From: Bovifimicola sp964595785
GTDB taxonomy: Bacteria > Bacillota > Clostridia > Lachnospirales > Lachnospiraceae
Assembly: GCA_964595785.1 (NCBI GenBank)
Contig: CAZQRO010000005.1
Location: 1 to 38,255, forward strand
Length of the DNA: 38,255 nucleotides
Reading direction: 5' to 3'
The notes under the pieces were generated by a model. It worked only from the letters and a program-made list of their open reading frames with translations. It was not told the origin of the DNA and searched no databases. Made by a program: the position numbers and the translations under genes. Below, piece by piece: positions 23,869-31,921 of the stretch (its first letter is position 1; each line of letters opens with the position of its first letter).

Positions 23869-26800
23869 CTTTTTTCACCCCCTCGTCTACTTCCTGCCTT
23901 ATCTGCTTCCAGGCTTCGTCTGAAGAGGAAGCTCTTTCTACTTCCTGCCTTATCTGTTTCCAGGCTTCGTCTTTGTCTAACGTAAACAGTGTCCTGTAAT
24001 TGTATCCTTTGATTTTTTTATCAAATCCACATACTGACTTATATTCACAATATATGCATGGTATACTTGTGCTGCTTTCTCCACCATTTTTTCTTGTTTT
24101 GATATATGGGTTAATGTCTATATCTCCTTTAAGAATTTCTTCTCCTAATAATCCTATCTTATTGTGAACATATCTGATAAGATTATCCATATCAAAATCC
24201 GTAGTGTTCTGTGAGCCTGATTTATAAGTTCCTTTCTTGGTAAATCCTACAGGAACAACGGTAGAATCTCCGCCATTTTCCTTTATATTATCAATGTTTT
24301 TATCCAGTGCCTTTAATACCTTATCGTCACAATTAACTAAACCCTCCACTCTCTGTTGCTTCAATACCAATTCGTCTGCACATTTTCTGACAGCCTCGTC
24401 TTTTTCCCCATCCGGCTTATTAATCACTTCTTGATTAATAAACACTTTACTTCCATCTATTACCGGATTATCAATATTGTAATAAAAAATTCCGGCAGGA
24501 ATGACATTTTTATCAGGGTTATTTTTCTTTAACATTGACATCGCCGCTTCCATATATACTACGAGCTGTAATTGCAGTCCGTAATACACATCATTAATTT
24601 CGAATTTCTTATTGCCTGATTTATAATCAACGATTTTCACATAGATATCATCTCCGCTGTTATAATAATCTACACGGTCAATGATTCCACGAATACCCAT
24701 CTCGCAGCCATTTTCATAAATATATTTAAGTTCCTCTAATCCATAATCAGAAGAAAATCTCACTTCAAAATCCCTTGGAATAAATTCTCCTGCCACAATC
24801 TGTTTTTGCAATATCCATGCCGTCTTTTTAGCCATTTTTCTTATTCTTTCTACTGTAAATGCATTTCTGGCATTGTCACTAAAGACCTCGTTGCCACTTT
24901 CCTTTACTGCTTCATCTACACTTTCACTAATAAGCGAATCTCTTAATTCATCATCTAACTCATCCCACGAAATGTTTCTTTCCACTATCTTTCTGGAAAA
25001 TAATTCTATACTTTCATGATAAATGCTGCCAATATCCGCATTGTTCACTTCATATTCCCGCCTTGGTGCTAAGTTAAGTCCAAAATTCATAAAATGCTGA
25101 TATGCACAAGCTGCATATTTTTCAAGTCGTGATATTGAATTATGCATATTTTCACCATAAATAAGTCTGGCTATTGCTGAATCTATTTTAGTCGGCTTAT
25201 TCTCAAATATAGCGGCATTAATAATGTCTGTCATATTTACATTATGTCTTACGCAGGCGGAATACAGTTCCCTAAAAAATTTCTCTTTTTCATCATTTAA
25301 CTCATCACCTATATAATCACAGATTTCTTCTGATACTGATGATACGGCTGACTTTATATTGGTTATTCGTTCTATTTTTTTTATATTTTCTTCATCAACT
25401 ATTCTGATACCGTTAAACATTTTCACCAGATTGTTAATTAAATATGAGGGTCTTGCCGAACTTCCATCACCATTTATTCTTTTAAATGATATAAAAAGTT
25501 TATTGCTCATCTTAGTTAACATAAGATATAGATAGTATTTCTGTATAAATACATTTTCTTTAGCAGTCGGTGATAACTCTACTTCGCTTTCTAAGAGAAA
25601 ATTTCGCTCATTCTGTGTTAAAACACCACCTTTTATCTCCCGCTTCGGAATAATTCCATCATTTCCCCCTATAAGAAACAGTATCTTAACATTACTTAAT
25701 CTTGTTCTTTCGATGTCTCCAATTACCATTCTGTCTAGCGTTGGTGGAATAATTCCCACCTTAATATCTTCAAAACCAGAGTCTAGAATTGCCGCTAATT
25801 CTTTTGCATTAATCTCTTCATCACCAATTAGAAATACTGTTTTATCAAATAACGTCATTACTTTGCCATATGTCTGGGCATACTCCTTAGCCATGGATAA
25901 ATTGCCGTTCTCTGCAAAATATTTCTCCATGACTGCAAGTTTACTTTCCATCTTAAGTTGTACCGTGAGTTTATAAAGTGCCGTAATTGCTTCCTTAACA
26001 CTTATTCTCTTTTTAATTTTGAATGCCCCGTAGATTTCACCTGTATCTGCTAACAGTTTTTTTCTTGCTTCATTTACTGTATCATCCTCTGTATCAAATT
26101 CTTTTGAATATCTTTTGAATCCGCGTATTCCGTATCGTATAACATAGTTTTCTAATTTGTCTGTCTCCCTGCGCTCTAATGTAGACATTCCACACTTAAG
26201 AAATCTAAATACTGTCTCATACGAATAATTTTCAGTAATCATTTCTAATATGGCTCTCAGACTTTCTACCATAGGATTAGCAATTATGCTTCTCTTATAA
26301 TCAATAAAACAAGGTATATCATGCTTTGCAAATGTTTCCGTTATTACCCTGTGATAGTTTTCCACATCTGCTGTAACTACTGCTATATCCTTATATCTGT
26401 AACCCTTTTCCCGTACTAATTTCTTTGCTGTATATGCCACATATTCTGCTTCATCACTAATATTGGAACATACATGAATGCTTATATTGTCCTTATTATT
26501 CACTTTAAAAGGCTTTTTACCAAATTTGAACAAGTTCTCTTCAAGATACTTAAGTTCTTCTATTTCTCCAAATCTCTTCGCAGTTTTCAGAATTATGTCA
26601 CTGTATATTTCGACATTTTCATCTATTGCAGTCTTCTTTAATTTATTAACTGTCTTAATGGTTATTCCAAATACATCTAATTCATTATCAGACATTCCAT
26701 AATCAATTTTATCAGGTTCTCTTATAGTCAGCGCAACGGTAACTTTCGAAGCATATTTTAACAACATTTTTATAACGTTATACTGAACCGGTGAGAATCC

Positions 26801-27415
26801 CGTATATTCATCAAAGGTTATATAACTGTCTTTAATAACTTTTGACTCCGGTATAAGTTCACATACTCTTTGAAGGAGTTCCTCATTCATAACAAATCTG
26901 TCTTTTAAATATAATTTCAACTGCTCTATTATAAGCTTAATATCCTCTAATTTGGCATATAACAGAGGTTTTTTAAGACTTTTTTCTAACATATCATTTA
27001 GTTCTTTTTCACCTATTCCATACTGATACAGTTCTGATATCATAGATTTCATCTCGTCAATAAAACCCACCATTTTTACTTTTGAGCCAAATACTGTAAG
27101 TTTACTTTTATTTTCCTCTATTATTTTTCTTATTATAAGACATTTTCCCGTATCATCGAGAACCTCTAAAGAGTTAAGCCCTGCCTCCTCAAATATTCTC
27201 TTAGCCAGACGGTCAAAACTAAGGATATCAATATCCATTGTTCCTTTTTCAGGTGACAGATTTACTATTGTCTTCTGGGTCTCCATGGTAAACTGCTCTG
27301 GAACAACTGCAAGGTATCTTACTCCCTTTATATTCCTGCTCATTTCAATCATTTCATTATACATCTCAGTGGTTTTTCCGGTTCCACTACTTCCTAGAAT
27401 AAGTTGTAATCCCAT
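23861..27415 (-). CDS. addB: AddB helicase-nuclease subunit
   Basis: Second subunit of AddAB, with its own nuclease. 1184 residues. The N-terminal Walker A GSSGTGKT (8-15) is intact. The C-terminal nuclease shows GIIDRVDYY and IVDYKSGNKK. The four cysteines of the iron-sulfur cluster that staples the nuclease are present: C770 (AACAYQH) and C1120, C1123, C1129 (CIYCEYKSVC). The C-terminus carries a 17-residue tandem duplication (DEAWKQIRQEV twice) that is not usual for the family. Start ATG 27415 follows GGAGG by 11 bases. Operon addB-addA, overlapping by 8 bases. Confidence 0.97.
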   Translation of the reverse strand: MGLQLILGSSGTGKTTEMYNEMIEMSRNIKGVRYLAVVPEQFTMETQKTIVNLSPEKGTMDIDILSFDRLAKRIFEEAGLNSLEVLDDTGKCLIIRKIIEENKSKLTVFGSKVKMVGFIDEMKSMISELYQYGIGEKELNDMLEKSLKKPLLYAKLEDIKLIIEQLKLYLKDRFVMNEELLQRVCELIPESKVIKDSYITFDEYTGFSPVQYNVIKMLLKYASKVTVALTIREPDKIDYGMSDNELDVFGITIKTVNKLKKTAIDENVEIYSDIILKTAKRFGEIEELKYLEENLFKFGKKPFKVNNKDNISIHVCSNISDEAEYVAYTAKKLVREKGYRYKDIAVVTADVENYHRVITETFAKHDIPCFIDYKRSIIANPMVESLRAILEMITENYSYETVFRFLKCGMSTLERRETDKLENYVIRYGIRGFKRYSKEFDTEDDTVNEARKKLLADTGEIYGAFKIKKRISVKEAITALYKLTVQLKMESKLAVMEKYFAENGNLSMAKEYAQTYGKVMTLFDKTVFLIGDEEINAKELAAILDSGFEDIKVGIIPPTLDRMVIGDIERTRLSNVKILFLIGGNDGIIPKREIKGGVLTQNERNFLLESEVELSPTAKENVFIQKYYLYLMLTKMSNKLFISFKRINGDGSSARPSYLINNLVKMFNGIRIVDEENIKKIERITNIKSAVSSVSEEICDYIGDELNDEKEKFFRELYSACVRHNVNMTDIINAAIFENKPTKIDSAIARLIYGENMHNSISRLEKYAACAYQHFMNFGLNLAPRREYEVNNADIGSIYHESIELFSRKIVERNISWDELDDELRDSLISESVDEAVKESGNEVFSDNARNAFTVERIRKMAKKTAWILQKQIVAGEFIPRDFEVRFSSDYGLEELKYIYENGCEMGIRGIIDRVDYYNSGDDIYVKIVDYKSGNKKFEINDVYYGLQLQLVVYMEAAMSMLKKNNPDKNVIPAGIFYYNIDNPVIDGSKVFINQEVINKPDGEKDEAVRKCADELVLKQQRVEGLVNCDDKVLKALDKNIDNIKENGGDSTVVPVGFTKKGTYKSGSQNTTDFDMDNLIRYVHNKIGLLGEEILKGDIDINPYIKTRKNGGESSTSIPCIYCEYKSVCGFDKKIKGYNYRTLFTLDKDEAWKQIRQEVERASSSDEAWKQIRQEVDEGVKKDV
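23886..23972 (-). repeat. tandem duplication at the 3' end of addB
   Basis: Bases 23886-23921 and 23937-23972 are 36-base copies differing at one position, 51 bases apart, giving a 17-residue repeat in frame. The second copy lies just before the overlap with addA. Confidence 0.9.
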
Positions 27416-27534
27416 CTAAAAACTGCCTCCATTTTCTCTTACACAATTATTAATTTAATTCTACCATATTTGTTGCATAATATCACAATTAAATTAATAT
27501 ATTTAAATATAAATTATCCTTGGAGAACTGATAT

Positions 27535-28203
27535 ATGAGTAGCAATCCCCGCATAGTTGTATTCAAACTAAAAGAACTAATATATACAGGCATTTTTGTA
27601 GTACTAGGTATTTTACTGATTGTTCTATTTATCAATATGTTTAAATCTGATAAGAAAGATAAACCTTCAGCCTCACAAGGCGAAGTTAATGCATTGGCAG
27701 AAAATCCGATAACCACAGATACTCCTAAAGCAGATGAAGCCGGCTCTATAAATTCTTCCGATACCGGTTCTTCTACTGACGATTCTTCTGCTAATGGTTC
27801 TTCTGCTAACAATTCTCCTACTGACGATTCTTCAAAAGATACTTCTGCTAATAAAACTTCTAACAATACTTCTAATGATAAAAATTCGGATACTTCTTCT
27901 AAGAGTGAGACAACATATACTCCCGGTGTGTATACCTCTTCTCTAATGTTAAATAACAGTTCATTAGAAATTGAAGTCTGTGTAGACACTCATAAGATTA
28001 ATTCCATATCTATTACAAATATGGATGAGGCCATTACTACTATGTATCCGCTTATGGAAAATTCCATGAATGACCTTGCAAACCAGATAATCAATTCACA
28101 ATCTTTAGAGAACATTACATACACTGATGACTGCAAGTATACTTATATGATTTTATTAGATGCCATATCAACTACACTTGACAAAGCAAAACCTGTATCA
28201 TAG
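27535..28203 (+). CDS. membrane-anchored Ser/Thr/Asn-rich protein with FMN-bind-like C-terminus
   Basis: 222 residues. A short basic N-terminus is followed by one TM helix (about 18-37, GIFVVLGILLIVLFI), then a disordered linker of about 85 residues very rich in Ser, Thr, Asp and Asn (about 45-125), then an outside domain (about 125-222) beginning TYTPGVYTSSL. That start and the following strand/helix order resemble FMN-binding (FMN_bind) domains of anaerobes, but the usual flavin-linking Ser/Thr motif is not seen, so the domain may bind no flavin. The start has GGAG 9 bases ahead. Divergent from addB, closed by a terminator. Function unknown; anchored envelope protein is the safe statement. 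Confidence 0.7.
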   Translation: MSSNPRIVVFKLKELIYTGIFVVLGILLIVLFINMFKSDKKDKPSASQGEVNALAENPITTDTPKADEAGSINSSDTGSSTDDSSANGSSANNSPTDDSSKDTSANKTSNNTSNDKNSDTSSKSETTYTPGVYTSSLMLNNSSLEIEVCVDTHKINSISITNMDEAITTMYPLMENSMNDLANQIINSQSLENITYTDDCKYTYMILLDAISTTLDKAKPVS

Positions 28204-28217
28204 TTTTATATAATTTA

Positions 28218-28250
28218 TGGCTATCCTTTAGTTTTAAAGAATAGCCATTT
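28218..28250 (+). terminator. terminator of the 27535 gene
   Basis: 13-bp stem with one wobble (28218-28230 with 28235-28247), 4-base loop, short T-run. The following stretch to 28380 has a TACAAC/GTTGTA inverted repeat near 28261-28276 but no gene that I can see. Confidence 0.75.
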
Positions 28251-28381
28251 ATGATTGCCTTACAACACTGTTGTATGACCATCAACTAAATTACCTGCAT
28301 ATGTTGATAGCATATATATCTGATATTTATTTCGTATTTGCAGTATAATTTCAGATGTATTTAATTCCCTATCCGCAATAT

Positions 28382-28411
28382 AAAAATGTTTCAATTTCTG
28401 AAACGTTTTTT
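28382..28411. terminator. isolated symmetric hairpin, terminator-like on both strands
   Basis: A 12-bp stem with one G-T pair (28382-28393 with 28399-28410) around ATTTC; the left arm starts with an A-run and the right arm ends in a T-run. It follows no annotated gene directly, so it may end a short RNA from 28251-28380, or catch transcripts from nadE on the minus strand. Confidence 0.45.
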
Positions 28412-28466
28412 CATGTACCAAAACTATTTTTCATAAAACGAAACAATATTTCAACAACTGTTACAC

Positions 28467-28564
28467 TATAATATAGAAATCAGCCTCCATTTTCTTTATA
28501 CTGAATTTGTAAACAAAAACAAATTACAGTGACGAAATGATTTTCGTCAGAAATGGAGGCTTAT
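28467..28564 (+). promoter_or_regulatory. -10 box and three-way-junction leader hiding a ribosome binding site
   Basis: A perfect TATAAT (28467-28472) predicts a transcript start near 28479; the -35 is poor. The leader then folds on paper into three parts. The outer stem pairs AGCCTCCATTT (28482-28492) with AAATGGAGGCT (28551-28561), perfectly over 11 bp, and the right arm contains the GGAGG of the ORF at 28565. Inside are hairpin A (28501-28510 with 28519-28529, one bulge) and hairpin B (28530-28537 with 28542-28549, perfect 8 bp, loop TGAT). The design resembles a cis-regulatory RNA that blocks translation until opened. Confidence 0.6.
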
Positions 28565-28693
28565 ATGTTAAAAATACTAAAAAAATGGTTAGAAGTTAAT
28601 ATGCTTAATTGGATTGTCAACTGCCCTGATAAAATTTTTCAGGATATATATATTGAAGCATATCGAAATTTGTTCGACCCCTCAGATAAATAG
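28565..28693 (+). CDS. 42-residue peptide under the structured leader
   Basis: ATG 28565 follows GGAGG by 5 bases and the frame ends at TAG 28691-28693. The peptide starts MLKILKKWLEVNMLNW and ends FDPSDK; it is amphipathic, with three Trp/Leu-rich turns and one Cys (NCPDK). There is no TM segment or known family. Too short for standard callers. The sequestered ribosome binding site and dedicated leader argue that it is a real, controlled ORF: a small regulatory peptide, a toxin of a small module, or a sensing leader peptide. Nothing is encoded downstream on this strand, which argues against a classic attenuator for a following gene. Confidence 0.5.
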   Translation: MLKILKKWLEVNMLNWIVNCPDKIFQDIYIEAYRNLFDPSDK

Positions 28694-28741
28694 TGTCATC
28701 CAGACACTTAATGATAATTGCTGACATTTATTAAGCAATTA
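28692..28741 (+). terminator. two short hairpins after the 42-residue ORF
   Basis: AGTGTC/GACACT (28692-28697 with 28703-28708) and TAATTGCT/AGCAATTA (28715-28722 with 28734-28741). The T-run afterwards is weak, so termination here is only possible. They lie in the convergent gap before the nadE stop. Confidence 0.35.
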
Positions 28742-28792
28742 GAACTTTCATCTTACTAAATTCACATTTGATTCTTCATTTGACCTCGAACG

Positions 28793-30715
28793 TTACTCTA
28801 ATTTCTCTAATTCCCTAAGCCATCCCGCTACACAGGCATCGCTTGGCATTCTCAAATCACCTCTTGGTGAAACTGCAACCGTACCGACTTTTGGTCCATC
28901 CGGTAAGCATGAACGTTTAAACTGTTGTGCAAAGAATCTCTTATAGAATGCTTTCTGCCATTTGAGTATTGTTTCTGTATCATACATTCCCTCAAATGCA
29001 TTTACAGCGAGATAATTTATCTTCTTAGGTGAATATCCTAATCTAAGCATATAATACATGAAGAAATCATGAAGTTCATATGGACCCACCAAGTCTTCTG
29101 TTTTCTGGGCGATTTCACCATTTTCCTGTGGTGGGAGAAGTTCAGGACTTACCGGTGTTTCTAATACATCCCTTAATACCTTCTGTAACTCCTTATCTTC
29201 ACATGTATCTGCATAATATCTTACTAAATGTCTTACTAATGTCTTCGGTATGGAAGCATTTACGCCATACATTGACATATGGTCTCCATTATAAGTTGCC
29301 CAGCCAAGCGCCAGCTCTGACAAATCACCTGTTCCTACTACGAATCCATTATATTGGTTAGCCAGATTCATAAGATAAAGTGTTCTCTGCCTTGCCTGAA
29401 CATTTTCATAGGTCACATCATGAATACTTCTGTCATGCCCGATTGCTTTAAAGTGAGCATTTACTGCATCTGAAATGTTAATTTCTATAAATGTTGTTCC
29501 TAAGTGTTTAATCATTTTCACAGCATTATCATAAGTTCTGTCAGTTGTACCGAAGCCCGGCATCGTTACTGTGACAATTCCTTTTCTGTCCTTACCAAGC
29601 ATATCAAATGCTCTTACTATCACGAGCAATGCCAGTGTCGAATCAAGTCCTCCCGATATTCCCACAACTGCCGACTTTGAATTAGTATGTTCTAATCTCT
29701 TTTTAAGTCCCATTGCCTGAATAGTAAGGATTTCATCACATCGCTCATTTCGTTTACTCATATCCGGTGGAACAAACGGCATATTATTGACCTTCGATGT
29801 TAACCTGCCTTCTCCCATATCCATATCAAAATTTACAACTGTGTAATTCTCATTATCCTTGCATTGGTAGGTATTCATCTTACGACGTTCATTCTTAATT
29901 CTGTCTAAATCAATATCTCCATATACTGTCTGATTGATAAATCTTTTAGCCTCTGCAATCATTCTTCCATTTTCGGCAATAATATTATGAGCTGAATATA
30001 CAAGGTCAGTCGATGATTCACCTTCACCTGCATCTGCATAAATATATCCGCAGATAAGTCTTGCTGACTGCCCTGTTACTAAATCTCTTCTATAAACTGA
30101 TTTTCCTGTCACTTCATCACTTGCTGACAGGTTTGCAATTACAGTGGCACCTGCCATTGCATGACTTATACTTGGTGGATTTGGCACCCATAAGTCTTCA
30201 CATATTTCCGCAGCAATTACAAAATCAGGTTCATTCTTACACCTAAACAACAGATTCATTCCCATTAAAGTTTCCTGTCCTGCAAAATCTACTGTAACAA
30301 CTTTTTCAAATCCTGATGTAAAATGTCTTGCTTCGTAGAATTCAGAATAATTAGGTAAATGCTTCTTAGGTACTATTCCAAGAATCTTTCCCTTATATAA
30401 AACAACTGCCACATTATATAATTTACCATTATGTTCAAAAGGAATACCCACCATTACAACCATATCATATTCAGACGAATGTTCTGCTATAAGAAGCGTC
30501 TTTTCATTTACATCTTTGAGCATAAACGTCTGCCAGAACAAATCACTGCATGTATAACCCGTAAGACAAAGTTCAGGAAATACTATTAACTTTATTCCGT
30601 TCTTTGCTGCCTCATCAATCTCTTTGCAGATAAGATTCATATTATATTCCACATCTGCCACTTTAATCTTTGGTGTTGCGGCTGCAACTTTTACAAATCC
30701 ATAATTCATATTCAT
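28793..30715 (-). CDS. nadE: glutamine-dependent NAD+ synthetase
   Basis: Last step of NAD synthesis: amidates nicotinate adenine dinucleotide with ammonia from glutamine. 640 residues, the long two-domain form. The N-terminal nitrilase-type glutaminase has its triad: E48 (FPELCLTGY), K117 (VPKKHLPNY) and C172 (EICEDLW). The C-terminal synthetase has the pyrophosphate loop SGGLDST (354-360), VTMPGFGTTDRT and GTGDLSELALGW. The start could be ATG 30715 or ATG 30709; GAAAGG is better spaced for the second. No other nad genes are nearby. Confidence 0.97.
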   Translation of the reverse strand: MNMNYGFVKVAAATPKIKVADVEYNMNLICKEIDEAAKNGIKLIVFPELCLTGYTCSDLFWQTFMLKDVNEKTLLIAEHSSEYDMVVMVGIPFEHNGKLYNVAVVLYKGKILGIVPKKHLPNYSEFYEARHFTSGFEKVVTVDFAGQETLMGMNLLFRCKNEPDFVIAAEICEDLWVPNPPSISHAMAGATVIANLSASDEVTGKSVYRRDLVTGQSARLICGYIYADAGEGESSTDLVYSAHNIIAENGRMIAEAKRFINQTVYGDIDLDRIKNERRKMNTYQCKDNENYTVVNFDMDMGEGRLTSKVNNMPFVPPDMSKRNERCDEILTIQAMGLKKRLEHTNSKSAVVGISGGLDSTLALLVIVRAFDMLGKDRKGIVTVTMPGFGTTDRTYDNAVKMIKHLGTTFIEINISDAVNAHFKAIGHDRSIHDVTYENVQARQRTLYLMNLANQYNGFVVGTGDLSELALGWATYNGDHMSMYGVNASIPKTLVRHLVRYYADTCEDKELQKVLRDVLETPVSPELLPPQENGEIAQKTEDLVGPYELHDFFMYYMLRLGYSPKKINYLAVNAFEGMYDTETILKWQKAFYKRFFAQQFKRSCLPDGPKVGTVAVSPRGDLRMPSDACVAGWLRELEKLE

Positions 30716-30922
30716 ATTCCTTTCTTCATCTCCATATTTTCCCTCATATTGAAACTATTCTGCGAAATCAACACACTTATAAATTAGCGTATATAATTTC
30801 TTCCTATAATTAATAAATTTTGGTATCAGAAACAATATGCATCTGAACACATCATTAAATTTATAGTTTTTCAACAAAGTAGCAATTTATTACTTATTGA
30901 TTTTTCAAGGGTTATTCACTAT

Positions 30923-30951
30923 ATTATAGTAACAAATGTCCTAAATTGCAA
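30923..30951 (-). promoter_or_regulatory. possible nadE promoter
   Basis: TTGCAA (30946-30951), 17-base spacer, TATAAT (30923-30928) on the minus strand, implying a leader of about 200 bases. Apart from this I see nothing in the AT-rich stretch 30716-31029. Confidence 0.4.
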
Positions 30952-31029
30952 CCACTGTTTTTTCATTTTAACCAATATATTAACTATTGTTTAACGGAGT
31001 ACATATTAGTCTGCAAAATTAATATTAAA

Positions 31030-31110
31030 TTATTCCCCTCCAAAGTCGCAGGCACCACACTTTTTTTCTGTACAATATTCTACTGCGCTAAACTGCTCTC
31101 TAATAATTGC
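31030..31110 (-). pseudogene. Cys-rich coding remnant in frame behind the kinase fragment
   Basis: Directly after the kinase fragment's TGA the same frame stays open for 26 codons and ends at TAA 31030, reading ...VEYCTEKKCGACDFGGE. The CxxxxCxxC group looks like the tail of another protein. It has no start of its own. I do not recognise the parent family. Confidence 0.3.
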
Positions 31111-31407
31111 TCAACCAAACCATAATTCAACATAAAACAAGCCGTTTTCCACTTTCGCACTTATCTCTCCATCTAATTTTCCTGCAATGTCTTTTGCAAT
31201 TGCAAGTCCAAGTCCTGTAGAATTCTGTGTTCTAGACTTATCTGCCTTATAGAATTTTTCAAAAACTTTTTCTGCGTCTATTTCACCCTCATCTTTTATA
31301 TCATTTACAAATGTAATAATAATTTTATCTTCTGCTTTTTGCATTTTTACAATATAATCATTAATTGCATCCACTAATTCGTTAAATTCTTTAGATGCGA
31401 TGTCCCT
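31111..31407 (-). pseudogene. histidine kinase, C-terminal fragment
   Basis: Only the end of the ATPase domain remains: a conserved-looking RDIASKEFNELVDAIN segment, then VEKFYKADKSRTQNSTGLGL with the F and G2 boxes, and the closing strand GLFYVELWFG. The phosphoacceptor His, N box and sensor region are missing. The upstream end is fused, in another frame, to the ABC ATPase fragment near 31400, so a deletion has joined two genes. The membrane-kinase type partner of a BceRS/VraSR-like peptide sensor is the likely parent, by inference. Confidence 0.8.
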
Positions 31408-31577
31408 GCTGCCATACCTGAAACCATCTTCATTATGGTAGTCTTACCTGCACCATTTTTACCAATAAGTCCATAAATTGAACCGTTTTTCACATGCATA
31501 TTTACTTGATTAACTGCCTTTTGTTTCTTATATTGCTTTGTCAGGGATTTTGTTTCGATTATAAATTCAGTTTTCAT
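31374..31577 (-). pseudogene. ABC transporter ATPase, N-terminal fragment
   Basis: 67 residues with an intact start (AAGGAT before ATG 31577), the A-loop region LTKQYKKQKAVNQV and Walker A GKNGAGKTT, then MVSGMAAG, after which homology stops and a few out-of-frame residues from the kinase sequence lead to a stop. Signature, Walker B and the permease gene are gone. The parent is a lantibiotic-protection type ATPase (MKTEF.IETKSLTKQYKK start), often next to two-component genes. Confidence 0.8.
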
Positions 31578-31809
31578 ATATCCTTATATACCTCCATTTG
31601 TAATAATACACTTCTTGTAAGACTTCCTCACCACTTACACCAGGTAACATCAAATCTAAAACTATAAGATTAAATGTATTCATCTTCATTAATAATTTTG
31701 CCTCGGTGCCTGAATACGCCTGAGTACATACAAAGCCATTATTTTCTAATGCTTCCTTTACCATATTATTGATATTTACATCATCTTCTACAATTAATAT
31801 ATTATTCAT
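31567..31809 (-). pseudogene. response regulator, N-terminal fragment
   Basis: Residues 1-66 are a receiver domain: ILIVEDDVNINN with the acidic pair, and LIVLDLMLPGVSGEEV with the phosphorylated Asp. The sequence then breaks off (LQEVYYYKWRYIR...) and ends at a stop overlapping the ATPase start. The last receiver strands with the Thr and Lys and the whole DNA-binding domain are missing, so it cannot act as a regulator. Parent: OmpR family, by receiver type. Confidence 0.82.
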
Positions 31810-31921
31810 TCTTCAACCATTCCAATGCTATTTATATTTTCATAATAACATAAAAATAGATTTCTTTCCATTCTGAATTGTGATATTATGAACATATATA
31901 TTTTTTTGGAGGAACTTCTAT

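Noticed and set aside
27489..27989. Minus-strand Ser/Glu-rich frame opposite the linker
   Set aside because: Its bias is the mirror of the Ser/Thr/Asn linker codons, with no ribosome binding site.
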